Shown: in pieces, positions 51,219 to 59,291 of the stretch
Layout of the letters: each line of letters starts with the position of its first letter
How positions within the stretch are numbered: the first letter of the stretch is position 1
The notes under the pieces: model-generated
What the model saw: the letters and a program-made list of their open reading frames with translations, nothing else
What the model was told of the DNA's origin: nothing
The model's database searches: none
Origin: Cognatazoarcus sp050303815
GTDB lineage: Bacteria > Pseudomonadota > Gammaproteobacteria > Burkholderiales > Rhodocyclaceae
Direction of reading: 5' to 3'
DNA length: 64,000 nucleotides
Assembly: GCA_050303815.1 (NCBI GenBank)
Contig: JBNLCM010000060.1
Span: 25,346 to 89,345, forward strand
Position numbers and translations under genes: made by a program

Positions 51219-51593
51219 ATGATGGATCAGTTTTTCACGGCACCGAATTGTTGGTCCGGCCTTGCGAAGGGGGGCGAGCTTGCTTGGATATTGCTGCCTG
51301 TGATTTTCGTGGCAGTTTCCATCGCCGGGATCGTGAAGTTCAGGAGTTTGTCTGCAATGGCCTGCTTCGCAGGAGCCATTGCGGGCCTCCTGGCGAGGAT
51401 GCCCTGGATCCAGGCAGGTGCAGAATTCGTGACGATGCCAGCGCCGCAACCGATGGCGGGCACGAGTCCCTTCACCATGTGGCTCGCACTGTACGGCGAG
51501 CGGTTTGGTTTCTTGGTCTTCGGCGTCGGATTGCTTTTCATGATCTTGTCGGCAAACGCAGCGCCAACGGGGGATCGGAGACGGCAGCCGTAA
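51219..51593 (+). CDS. Small membrane protein in the lower-GC region
   Basis: A 124-residue protein with three predicted TM helices (about 17-36, 42-58 and 98-116). A periplasmic or cytoplasmic loop (PAPQPMAGTSPFTMW) precedes the last helix. Start ATG 51219 or 51222. Its codon use is less GC-biased than the surrounding genes, and it follows the attC-like sequence, so it may be a second cassette gene. No family was recognised. The roughly 210 bases between the attC-like site and the start hold nothing I can name. Confidence 0.55.
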   Translation: MMDQFFTAPNCWSGLAKGGELAWILLPVIFVAVSIAGIVKFRSLSAMACFAGAIAGLLARMPWIQAGAEFVTMPAPQPMAGTSPFTMWLALYGERFGFLVFGVGLLFMILSANAAPTGDRRRQP

Positions 51594-51875
51594 GCCGATC
51601 AGGCGGGAGATCTCGGGATGGGAGATTCCGCGCCGGTCGTCAAGGTCTGGCTGTGGCCGATTGGCAGTGGCGGGGGAGAGAGGTGGCGCCTGCACGAGCG
51701 CAAGGTTCTCCGTCTATTTCACGTGGTGCAGGCCTTGGCGTCGAGGAAGTCGAGAAAGGCCCGGCTTCACGCGGCACCGGATCTCACCTTGGGGGCAACG
51801 GACAACCCCGGCGCTTGCCTGTGCGAGTGGCCGGTGCCACGATCGGCCGGACACGAACGCCGGAGGGCTCCCGCG

Positions 51876-52943
51876 ATGAAGCTTGCGAGTCTGAACCGAG
51901 GTGGCCGCGATGGCAGCCTGGCCGTCGTCAGTCGCGACCTGACCCGATGTCAGACGGTGCCCGGCATCGCCGCCACGCTGCAGTCGGCACTCGACGACTG
52001 GTCCCGCTGCGCGCCCCGCCTGCAGGAGGTGGCGATCACACTCGAGGCGGCCCATGCGCGCCATGCGGAGCCCTTCGATCCCGCGATGTGCCTGGCGCCG
52101 CTGCCTCGCGCCTATCAATGGCTGGACGGCTCCGCCTACCTCAACCACGTCCGTCTGGCGCGCCGTGCACGCGGTGCGGCTTTGCCGGCCGGCCTTGAAG
52201 ACATCCCGCTGATGTATCAGGGGGCCTCGGACGACCTCGCCGCGGCTCGCAGCCCGCTGTCCGCGGACCCGGCCTGGGGCCTCGATTTCGAAGCCGAGCT
52301 TGCGGTGGTCACCGATGACGTGGCGGCGGGCACCGATGCCGAAGCTGCGTTGGGCGCGGTTCGGCTGCTGATGCTCGCCAACGACGTCTCCCTGCGGCAT
52401 CTGGTGCCGGGCGAACTCGCCCGCGGGTTCGGCTTTGTCCAGTCCAAGCCATCGACCAGCTTTTCGCCCGTCGCCGTGACGCCGGACGAGCTGGGCGATG
52501 GCTGGCGCGGCGGTCGGGTCCACGGCGACATGCGGGTCGACCTGAACGGTGCCCCGTTCGCGCGCCTCGCGGCCGCCGACGGCATGCACTTTCCCTTTGG
52601 CGCCCTGATCGCTCATGCGGCGCGCACCCGACGCCTCGGGGCGGGCACGATCATCGGGTCCGGCACGGTCTCGCTGGCTCAAGACAGTCTGGAGCGCTCG
52701 CGGGTGGACCTGGGTGGAGGCGGCTGCTGTTGCCTGCTCGAGCGTCGCCTGCTCGAGCAGATCGAAACCGGCGAAGCCCGTACGCCTTACCTGTCTGCCG
52801 GCGACCGGGTGCGGATCGAGATGCTGGACGAGCGCGGGCTCAGCCTTTTTGGGGCCATCGATCAGCGGGTCGTGAACGCCGACGGCCGGGGAAGCCCCCG
52901 GCCGTCGGACAGCGTCGGGACTGGGTGTCAGGCGCCGAGGTGA
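51876..52943 (+). CDS. Fumarylacetoacetate hydrolase family protein
   Basis: A 355-residue FAH-fold hydrolase. The N-terminal domain begins MKLASLNRGGRDGSLAVVSRD. The catalytic domain has the metal-binding DFEAELAVVTDD (Asp-x-Glu-x-Glu type), FVQSKPSTSFSP and MHFPFGALIAHAARTRRLGAGTIIGSGTVS. The fold cleaves C-C bonds in aromatic breakdown (fumarylacetoacetate, acylpyruvates); the substrate here is unassigned. Family members usually end near GAIDQRV; this one runs on about 20 residues and overlaps the convergent next gene by 16 bases. ATG 51876; the open frame upstream is not conserved. Confidence 0.87.
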   Translation: MKLASLNRGGRDGSLAVVSRDLTRCQTVPGIAATLQSALDDWSRCAPRLQEVAITLEAAHARHAEPFDPAMCLAPLPRAYQWLDGSAYLNHVRLARRARGAALPAGLEDIPLMYQGASDDLAAARSPLSADPAWGLDFEAELAVVTDDVAAGTDAEAALGAVRLLMLANDVSLRHLVPGELARGFGFVQSKPSTSFSPVAVTPDELGDGWRGGRVHGDMRVDLNGAPFARLAAADGMHFPFGALIAHAARTRRLGAGTIIGSGTVSLAQDSLERSRVDLGGGGCCCLLERRLLEQIETGEARTPYLSAGDRVRIEMLDERGLSLFGAIDQRVVNADGRGSPRPSDSVGTGCQAPR

Positions 52944-53308
52944 TAGCGCAGGAGGCCCCGCTTGCCGCTACCCAGGCGCAATGCGTGCTCTTCGGCGAAC
53001 GAGCCGGCCTGCAGCTGGACCACGTACTCGCCAGCGGGCAGCGGCCCGACCGTGCATTTGCCATGGGTGCGTGCATTGAGGACGCAGCGGCCCGCGGCAT
53101 CGAGCACGCGTACGCTGATCGGCTCGGCGACATCCTCTTCGGTGCTGCCGATCTTCGGTGCGAGCTTGAGCGGGAAGAGTGGTGGAGCGTCGGCCGCCTC
53201 TGGGCGCACCGCTGCCGCCGCGGCCGTGCTGGCGGCGGTCGGGACGGCAATAGCGAAGGCGGCGGTGCGCAGGATCTGGCGCATCGTGTTGTCAGTCTGG
53301 CGATTCAT
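52928..53308 (-). CDS. Small secreted protein of unknown function (paralogue A)
   Basis: A 126-residue protein with a signal peptide: MRQILRTAAFAIAVPTAAS from an internal Met, or MNRQTDNTMRQ... from 53308. The mature part is beta-rich with two cysteines (GRCVLNARTHGKC), and KCTVGPLPAGEYVVQLQAG recalls carboxypeptidase-regulatory-like or transthyretin-type folds. Its leader resembles that of the next small gene (RQxLRTAA). No function can be assigned. Confidence 0.65.
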   Translation of the reverse strand: MNRQTDNTMRQILRTAAFAIAVPTAASTAAAAAVRPEAADAPPLFPLKLAPKIGSTEEDVAEPISVRVLDAAGRCVLNARTHGKCTVGPLPAGEYVVQLQAGSFAEEHALRLGSGKRGLLRYHLGA

Positions 53309-53433
53309 CGTGGGCTCCGATCAGGCTTCGCTGCCAGTGCGTGGCGGCGGGCCAACTCCAAGGTACCTATCTGGGGGCGGATTGTCCCCGCTCAAGGGGC
53401 CAACCCACAAAATTTTGCGCTACCCGATCGGCA

Positions 53434-53676
53434 TCAGGTAGTCGGTGTGTGTGGCCGTTGGATGCGACCGTGCGGGCGGTCGCCGGCAATCCGTAATTGT
53501 GGCCCGGATCGTGCCTGTTGCGCCAGTGCCAGGGAAGAATTTTCCTTGTCCTGCAAGGGCGGCTTGGCCGCGGCACCCCCTTGAGAGGCCGCCTGGGCGG
53601 CCTCGTTTCCGAGGGCAAGGGCCATGGCCGCCGTGCGCAGGAACTGACGGATGGTGGCTTGCGAAAGCTGTCTCAT
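53434..53676 (-). CDS. Small secreted protein (paralogue B)
   Basis: An 80-residue product with leader MRQLSQATIRQFLRTAAMAL, ending near AAQAAS. The short mature part is polar and Gln/Pro/Arg-rich, with no cysteine pair or motif. The leader closely resembles that of paralogue A downstream. It lies 47 bases after the DegP stop on the same strand. The mature region may be too short to be functional. Confidence 0.45.
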   Translation of the reverse strand: MRQLSQATIRQFLRTAAMALALGNEAAQAASQGGAAAKPPLQDKENSSLALAQQARSGPQLRIAGDRPHGRIQRPHTPTT

Positions 53677-53723
53677 GTCGTCCTCCTCGCGGGAGCGGGC
53701 GGGCAAACCCGCCCGGCCCGTCC

Positions 53724-55175
53724 TCATCCGAGTTCGACCGGAACGAAGATCCGGGCGTCGTTGCGCTGGACCAGCAGGGCGACATGCTTGCCGGCGCCGT
53801 CGAGCAGGGCGCGAAGGTCTTCAACCGAAGATACGGCGCGACCATTGAGTGCGAGCAGCACGTCCCCGGGGCGGATGCCGGCGCGCGACGCGGGACCGGC
53901 CACGTCAAGGACCAGCAGACCTTCGCCCGCATCGGCCTGGCGCTGCTCCCCGGGGGTCAAGGGGCGCAGCGCCAGGCCAAGCTTGCCCTGTCCGGCCTGG
54001 TTGTCGGAGGCGCTGGCCACCGCCTTCGATTCGAGCTTGCCGACTGTCACGTCGAGGGTTTTCTCGCCGCCGTCGCGCCATACGGTCAGGCTTGCCGGGG
54101 TGCCGGGGGCCATCGAGGCCACCCGCGGTGGCAGCTCCGCCGAGCGCTCGACGGGTTCCCCGTCGAGGGCCAGGATCACGTCGCCCGAGCGCAGGCCGGC
54201 CTGATCAGCCGGGCTGCCTTTCTCGACCTGGGTGACGAGCGCACCGCGTGCGCGCGGCAGGCCGAAGGATTCGGCGAGTGCCTGGTTCACGTCCTGGATG
54301 CCAACACCCATCCGGCCCCGCGTGACCGTGCCATCGGCCAGCAACTGGTCCTTGATGTTGGCCGCCACATCGATCGGGATCGCGAACGACAGGCCCTGGT
54401 AGCCGCCGGAGCGCGAGTAGATCTGCGAATTGATCCCGACGACTTCACCCGCCAGGTTGATCAGCGGTCCGCCCGAGTTGCCCGGGTTGATGGCCACGTC
54501 GGTCTGGATGAAAGGCACGTAGCCTTCGTCAGGCAGGGAGCGCGACTTGGCCGAGACGATGCCGGCCGTCACGCTGTTCTCGAAGCCGAAAGGCGATCCG
54601 ATCGCCAGCACCCAGTCGCCCACGCGGGCACTCTCAGGGCTGCCGAGCGGGATGGTCGGCAGATCGTTCGCATCGATCTTCAGCACCGCCACGTCGGTCG
54701 GCTTGTCGATGCCGACGACCTTGGCAGAAAACTCGCGCCGATCCGTCAGGCGCACCATCACGGTAGTGGCGTTATCCACCACGTGCGCGTTGGTCAGGAT
54801 CACACCGTCTTCGCTGATGATGAAGCCCGAGCCCTGGCCGCGCACGGTGCGCTCGCCGCCCGGTCGGTTGTGGTCGGGCCCGAAGCGCTTGAAGAACTCC
54901 GAGAAGGGGGCATTGGGGGGCAGCTGCGCGAGCGGCGAATGGGCCGAGGTCTTGACCGTGCCCTCGACCGAGATGTTCACCACTGCCGGGCCGAGGCGCG
55001 CGGCGATGGACTGGAAGTCGGGGAGGGTGATCGTCGGGGCCGGGGCTGCCTGCGCGAGGCGATCGGGCGCAGCCTGGGCCTCGGGCACGGCCATCCGGCC
55101 GATCTGGAAGCTGCCGCCGATGGCGAGCGCCACGGCCAGCGCGGTGGCACTGCGCCGAAGAGCTTTCTGTTGCAT
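53724..55175 (-). CDS. degP: Do-family periplasmic serine protease/chaperone (DegP/HtrA)
   Basis: A 483-residue envelope quality-control protease with a signal peptide (about 1-35, cleavage near EAQA-AP). The trypsin-like domain has the His in ILTNAHVV, Asp in TDVAVLKI and Ser in NPGNSGGPLI. Two PDZ domains follow (about 280-370 with GVGIQDVNQALAESFGL, and about 390-480 with VAGPASRAGIRPGDVLL). Start ATG 55175 gives a normal leader; an upstream in-frame codon at 55235 adds 20 Arg-rich residues. DegQ/MucD-type naming is equally possible. Confidence 0.93.
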   Translation of the reverse strand: MQQKALRRSATALAVALAIGGSFQIGRMAVPEAQAAPDRLAQAAPAPTITLPDFQSIAARLGPAVVNISVEGTVKTSAHSPLAQLPPNAPFSEFFKRFGPDHNRPGGERTVRGQGSGFIISEDGVILTNAHVVDNATTVMVRLTDRREFSAKVVGIDKPTDVAVLKIDANDLPTIPLGSPESARVGDWVLAIGSPFGFENSVTAGIVSAKSRSLPDEGYVPFIQTDVAINPGNSGGPLINLAGEVVGINSQIYSRSGGYQGLSFAIPIDVAANIKDQLLADGTVTRGRMGVGIQDVNQALAESFGLPRARGALVTQVEKGSPADQAGLRSGDVILALDGEPVERSAELPPRVASMAPGTPASLTVWRDGGEKTLDVTVGKLESKAVASASDNQAGQGKLGLALRPLTPGEQRQADAGEGLLVLDVAGPASRAGIRPGDVLLALNGRAVSSVEDLRALLDGAGKHVALLVQRNDARIFVPVELG

Positions 55176-55304
55176 GGCTGTTCTCCTGATACGTGGTCTT
55201 GTCGTTGTGCGCGTCCTTGCGCGCCGTGACACCACTATCGGAGCCGTGGACTTAAACGAGACTTAAGGGTCCGCCGACAGCCTGTAACAGGACGTAATGG
55301 CCCG

Positions 55305-55727
55305 CTATTGCTTCGCGAACAACTGCCCGATGTCGGCAAACGCCTTGAACTCCAGGGCGTTGCCCGACGGGTCGAGGAAGAACATCGTGGCTTGCTCGCC
55401 GGCCAGCCCCTTGAAGCGGACATGCGGCTCGATGATGAAGCGGGTGCCGGCATCGCGCAGCCTGGCGGCCAGCACGTCGAACTGGTCCATGGCGAGCACG
55501 ACGCCGAAGTGGGGAACCGGCACGTCGTCGCCGTCCACCTGATTGCTTGCCTGCCGGCCGCCGCGACCCGGCGCCAGGTGGGCGACGATCTGGTGCCCGT
55601 ACAGGTCGAAATCGATCCAGTGGTCGGAACTGCGACCCTCCGGGCACCCCAGGAGCCCGCCATAGAACTGCCTGGCGGCCCCGAGATCGTCGACGGGAAA
55701 GGCGAGGTGGAAGGGTTGGGATGGCAT
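55305..55727 (-). CDS. VOC (glyoxalase/bleomycin resistance/dioxygenase) superfamily protein
   Basis: A 140-residue single VOC module pair. It begins FHLAFPVDDLGAARQFYGGLLGC, has a central HFGVVLAMDQFDVLAARL and ends FFLDPSGNALEFKAF. Candidate metal ligands are His near the N-terminus, His in PHFGVV and Glu in NALEF. Such proteins include dioxygenases and resistance proteins; the substrate is unknown. ATG 55727 gives a clean N-terminus. Confidence 0.88.
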   Translation of the reverse strand: MPSQPFHLAFPVDDLGAARQFYGGLLGCPEGRSSDHWIDFDLYGHQIVAHLAPGRGGRQASNQVDGDDVPVPHFGVVLAMDQFDVLAARLRDAGTRFIIEPHVRFKGLAGEQATMFFLDPSGNALEFKAFADIGQLFAKQ

Positions 55728-55834
55728 CTTCGTGCGCTCCGCGGTTGGGGTGTGGCTATCATGGCAGCAGTGTTCACGGCGCGCCAGCGGGCGCGCCCTG
55801 GGCGGGATGAGGACCGGCAAACGGGAGGGGTGCC

Positions 55835-56449
55835 ATGGCAATCGAGACCTGGTTGATCTATCTGGGCGCGGTGGTCGGCCTGTCGCTGACGCCCGGGCCG
55901 AACAGCCTGCTGGCGCTGACCCACGGTGCCCTGCACGGCCACCGCCGGACGCTGCTCACCATCACCGGTGGCAGCCTTGGCTTCGTGCTCCTGATCGCCA
56001 TGTCGATGCTCGGCATCGGGGCGCTGCTGAAGGCCTCGGCCAATGCCCTGCTCGTCCTGAAGCTGCTCGGTGGGGCCTACCTCATCTGGCTGGGCGTCCA
56101 GTTGTGGCGTGCGCCAGCACCCGATCTGGCGCCGCTGGCGCCGGGCAGCCGCGGGCAGGCGGCGACGGCCCTGCTCCGGCAGGGCTTCCTGGCGGCGGTG
56201 TCCAACCCCAAGGTGCTGCTGTTCTATGGCGCCTTTCTGCCCCAGTTCATCGACCCCGCGCGACCGCTCGCCGGCCAGTTCGTCGTGATGGCCGCCACCT
56301 TTGGCGTGGTCGAGTTTGCCGTCGAGTATCTGTTGGCGCGCCTTGCGCACCGCATTCGGCCCTGGCTGCAGCGGGTCGGGCGTCGATTCAACAAGACCTG
56401 TGGCGGCCTCTTCGTGCTGATGGGCGTGGCGCTGCCAGCGACCCGCTGA
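55835..56449 (+). CDS. LysE/RhtB family exporter
   Basis: A 204-residue membrane protein with about six TM helices. Family signature LTPGPNSLLALTHGALHGHRR sits after TM1 and GGAYLIWLGVQLWRA around TM3. SNPKVLLFYGAFLPQFIDP follows in the central loop. RhtB-type members export homoserine, threonine or other amino acids; the substrate is not determined. It is divergent from the VOC gene. Confidence 0.9.
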   Translation: MAIETWLIYLGAVVGLSLTPGPNSLLALTHGALHGHRRTLLTITGGSLGFVLLIAMSMLGIGALLKASANALLVLKLLGGAYLIWLGVQLWRAPAPDLAPLAPGSRGQAATALLRQGFLAAVSNPKVLLFYGAFLPQFIDPARPLAGQFVVMAATFGVVEFAVEYLLARLAHRIRPWLQRVGRRFNKTCGGLFVLMGVALPATR

Positions 56450-56500
56450 GCGCCAGGCGGGTGGGGGAACCGGCCGGGCGCCGCCGGGGTCTTCCTGCTC

Positions 56501-57136
56501 ATGAACGCAGAACCCCGCCTTCCCTGGCGCCACGGCCTCGGGCTGTGGCTCGTCGCCCTCATCCTGCCCCTCGGCGGGGCGTTGTGGCTGTGCCCCGGCG
56601 GCCAATGCACGGTGCCGGATCTGGACGTCCAGCTGCTGACGGCCATGCGCGACCTGCGCGGGCCGATCGGCGATGCGCTGGCATCCGGCTGGACCTGGCT
56701 GGGCTCCATCCTGGTGCTGGCGCCCCTGCTGGTGGTGATCGCCCTGGGCCTTGCACGCGCGGGGCGCCGCGACGAAGCCATTTTCGTTGTCGGGGCGATG
56801 GGGGGCGCGGTGGCCCTGTGTCAGGGCTTCAAGTACTGGGTTCAGCGGCCCCGGCCCGGCCTGCACGAGCTGGTCGGTGCGCTGCCGGGCGATCCGTCCT
56901 TTCCCAGTGCCCATTCCCTGCAGGCTGCCGCCGGCTTGCTGATCCTGGCCCTGCTCGCGCCGGCCCCCTGGCGCAGCCTGGCCCTCGGCCTGGCGGTGCT
57001 CGGTGCGGTGGGGGTGGCGCTGACCCGGCTCTACCTGCAGGTACATTTTCCGACCGATGTCGTCGTCGGCCTGCTGGCCGGCTGGTTGTGGGTGCTCGGC
57101 TGCCACCGGCTGCTCCTGCCGTGGCGCGGACCCTAA
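56501..57136 (+). CDS. PAP2 superfamily phosphatase
   Basis: A 211-residue membrane phosphatase with about five or six TM helices. All three PAP2 motifs are present: KYWVQRPRP, FPSAHS and TRLYLQVHFPTD. The last supplies the nucleophilic His and the Asp. Family members dephosphorylate phosphatidic acid, phosphatidylglycerophosphate or undecaprenyl pyrophosphate. No neighbour indicates which. Confidence 0.88.
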   Translation: MNAEPRLPWRHGLGLWLVALILPLGGALWLCPGGQCTVPDLDVQLLTAMRDLRGPIGDALASGWTWLGSILVLAPLLVVIALGLARAGRRDEAIFVVGAMGGAVALCQGFKYWVQRPRPGLHELVGALPGDPSFPSAHSLQAAAGLLILALLAPAPWRSLALGLAVLGAVGVALTRLYLQVHFPTDVVVGLLAGWLWVLGCHRLLLPWRGP

Positions 57137-57194
57137 AGCTCGTCGCGCAGAGGCCGTAGATTGGAGGCCGTGCCGCACTGCCCGCGGAAAGACG

Positions 57195-58292
57195 ATGCTG
57201 ATCGACCCACACCTATACGAATCCAAGGTTCTCGTCTGCGACGATTCGCCCAGCCATGCCGCCCTGCTGCATGACGTACTGACGCGCGGCGGCGTGCGGG
57301 ACGTGGAGATCGTCACCGATCCGCGCCGGGTCCTGCCCACCCTCTCGGGACATGGCGATTTCGACCTGCTGCTGCTCGACCTCGAGATGCCGCACCTGCA
57401 CGGTTTCGAGGTCATGGAGCTGCTTCGCAGCGAGCTGGCGGAAGACGAGCAGGTGCCGATCATCGTCGTGACCGGGATCGTATCGGACGAGGTCCGGCTG
57501 CGGGCCCTCGAGCTCGGGGCCAACGACTTCGTCGGCAAGCCCTTCGACGAGACCGAAGTGATCCTGCGGGTCCGCAACACCTTGCGCATGCAGGACTCCC
57601 TGGCCCGCCTGCGCGAGGTGAACCGCGACCTCGAGGCCAAGGTGCGGGAACGTACCGAAGAGCTCGATACCGCGACGGCCACCTTCGTCCATAAGCTCGG
57701 CGAGATCTGCGAAATGTGTGACCGCAGCGCCGGCCCGCACATCCGTCGGGTCGGCCGCCTGGCCGGCCTGCTGGCGCGGCTCTCCGAGATGTCGGAAGAA
57801 ACCGCCCAGTTGATCGAGCGGGCCGCGCCGCTGCACGACGTCGGCAAGGTCATGGTGCCGGACGAGTTGCTGATGCGCCCGGGCAAGCTCACGGACGCGG
57901 AGTTCGAGCAGATCAAGCGCCACGCCGGTGATGGCAGCATGCTGCTCGACAACACCGACTCGCCGCTGGTGCGCATGGCCGCCGATATTGCCGCCAGCCA
58001 TCACGAGCGGTGGGACGGCAGTGGCTACCCCAATGGCCTGCGGGGCGAGGAAATACCGGTCGAGGGGCGCATCACCGCGATCTGCGACGTCTTCGATGCC
58101 CTGGTGTCCGCGCGACCGTTCAAGGACCCCTGGTCGGTCCAGAACGCGGTGGATTACCTGATCGCCCAGTCGGGCAAGCAGTTCGACCCCACGCTCGTCG
58201 AGCGCTTCGTGGCCAATCTCGGCCAGGTCGAGGCCATCCACGACAGTGAGTGCCCGGCACGCTGCGCTGACCGCGGGGTAGGAAGACCCTAG
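57195..58292 (+). CDS. Response regulator with HD-GYP c-di-GMP phosphodiesterase domain
   Basis: A 365-residue RpfG-like protein. The receiver domain (about 8-125) has pocket CDDS, phosphoacceptor in LLLLDLEMP, Thr in VVTGI and Lys in VGKPFDE. A linker coiled coil leads to an intact HD-GYP domain: HIRRVG, APLHDVGKVMVP, KRHAGDG, SHHERWDGSGYPNGLRGEEIP and DVFDAL. All metal ligands are retained, in contrast to the HD-GYP-like protein of the LOV operon. It probably degrades c-di-GMP on phosphorylation. No cognate kinase is adjacent. Confidence 0.92.
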   Translation: MLIDPHLYESKVLVCDDSPSHAALLHDVLTRGGVRDVEIVTDPRRVLPTLSGHGDFDLLLLDLEMPHLHGFEVMELLRSELAEDEQVPIIVVTGIVSDEVRLRALELGANDFVGKPFDETEVILRVRNTLRMQDSLARLREVNRDLEAKVRERTEELDTATATFVHKLGEICEMCDRSAGPHIRRVGRLAGLLARLSEMSEETAQLIERAAPLHDVGKVMVPDELLMRPGKLTDAEFEQIKRHAGDGSMLLDNTDSPLVRMAADIAASHHERWDGSGYPNGLRGEEIPVEGRITAICDVFDALVSARPFKDPWSVQNAVDYLIAQSGKQFDPTLVERFVANLGQVEAIHDSECPARCADRGVGRP

Positions 58293-58579
58293 CAGTTGCC
58301 TTTCTTGGCCTGCCCGGGCGGGCAGTGCTTTGGTCCTTGGGCTGGCGGGTCGCAGCGGCCGCGGAAATCCTTGTGGTTCTTGAAGCGATGACAGTTGTCC
58401 TGCCACCAGCGGGGCTCGCGCCAGTGCTCGCCATCCCAGTAGCGGCCGTCCCGGTCGCGATCGCCAATGTGGATCCGTATGCCCGGCAGGCGGATATCCA
58501 CGTCCACATCGGCCGCGGCGGCGGGCGCCGCGGGGAGCAGGGCCGCCGCCAGCAGCCCGGTCAGGAGCAAGGTCTTCAT
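58289..58579 (-). CDS. DUF2502-like small periplasmic protein
   Basis: A 96-residue exported protein with signal peptide (MKTLLLTGLLAAALLPAAPA). The mature core VDIRLPGIRIHIGDRDRDGRYWDGEHWRE matches the IGDRD...YWDGxxWR pattern of the DUF2502 (YpeC) family. The C-terminal part adds four cysteines (NC, RC, HC, NC), which is unusual. The function is unknown. Its stop codon overlaps the end of the convergent HD-GYP gene by four bases. Confidence 0.75.
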   Translation of the reverse strand: MKTLLLTGLLAAALLPAAPAAAADVDVDIRLPGIRIHIGDRDRDGRYWDGEHWREPRWWQDNCHRFKNHKDFRGRCDPPAQGPKHCPPGQAKKGNC

Positions 58580-58693
58580 TCGGAGTTTTCGTCCCTGATT
58601 CACACCGCGCCGGACAGCGCGGCCAGCCACCATGGTGCCCGAACCGGCGCGCGGCTGAAAGCTTGCCCGGCGTCAAGGATTGGTCCGCGGGCG

Positions 58694-58721
58694 CTTGAAG
58701 CCGGTCAGGTCGACACTATCT
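58694..58721 (+). promoter_or_regulatory. Sigma-32 (RpoH)-like heat-shock promoter
   Basis: CTTGAAG (58694-58700) matches the sigma-32 -35 element CTTGAAA at six of seven bases. CACTATCT (58714-58721) partly matches CCCCATNT. The spacer is 13 bases, within the usual 13-15. It lies about 64 bases upstream of the Hsp20 start, as expected for a small heat-shock gene. Confidence 0.5.
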
Positions 58722-58784
58722 TGGAAGTGGAGAGACCACGCACGATCAAGTGGTCCCGTGTGCAGTCCAGAAGAGGAGACGACC

Positions 58785-59198
58785 ATGGACAAGATGAAAC
58801 CCTTCGATCCGGTAGAAGACTTCTTCCGCGGCTTCTTCGTGCGTCCCGTGGAGTTCGGCAAGAAGGACGAGGCGGCGCCGATGCGCATCGACGTCCGCGA
58901 GAACGCCGAGGGCTACGAGGTGCATGCCGAGATGCCCGGTGTCCGCAAGGAGGACATCCACGTGCAGGTCGATGGTCCGCTGGTCTCGATCTCGGCCGAG
59001 CGCCGGCAGGCGAAGGAAGCGCGTGATGGCGACCGCCTGATCCGCAGCGAACGCTACTTCGGCAAGATCGCACGCAGCTTCCAGCTGGGTGCCGACGTGG
59101 ATGTCGAGCACACCGTGGCGCGTTTCGCAGACGGCGTGCTGAGCCTGCAGTTGCCGCGCAAGGAAACGCAGCCCAAGCGCAATATCACCATCGCCTGA
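58785..59198 (+). CDS. Small heat-shock protein (Hsp20/alpha-crystallin family)
   Basis: A 137-residue ATP-independent holdase. It has a short N-terminal arm (FDPVEDFFRGFFVRP) and the alpha-crystallin domain from about residue 30 (MRIDVRENAEGYEVHAEMPGV). The C-terminal part contains FADGVLSLQLPRKE followed by a short RNITIA tail carrying the I-x-I-like anchor. ATG 58785 has an AGAGGAG ribosome site. A sigma-32-like promoter lies upstream. Confidence 0.93.
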   Translation: MDKMKPFDPVEDFFRGFFVRPVEFGKKDEAAPMRIDVRENAEGYEVHAEMPGVRKEDIHVQVDGPLVSISAERRQAKEARDGDRLIRSERYFGKIARSFQLGADVDVEHTVARFADGVLSLQLPRKETQPKRNITIA

Positions 59199-59230
59199 TG
59201 GCGAGGCCCGCGCGAGCCGGGCCCCTGGCT

Positions 59231-59258
59231 GGGCCGGACGCCTCCGGGCGCCCGGCCC
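59231..59258. terminator. GC-rich hairpin between convergent Hsp20 and CorC/HlyC genes
   Basis: GGGCCGG at 59231-59237 pairs with CCGGCCC at 59252-59258, with an inner CGCC-TCCG-GGCG stem. It sits between two convergent stops and could serve both as a bidirectional terminator. It lacks a clear T-run, so confidence is moderate. Confidence 0.45.
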
Positions 59259-59291
59259 GGTTCCGTCCACGGTGTCACTGTAAGCCGGTGC

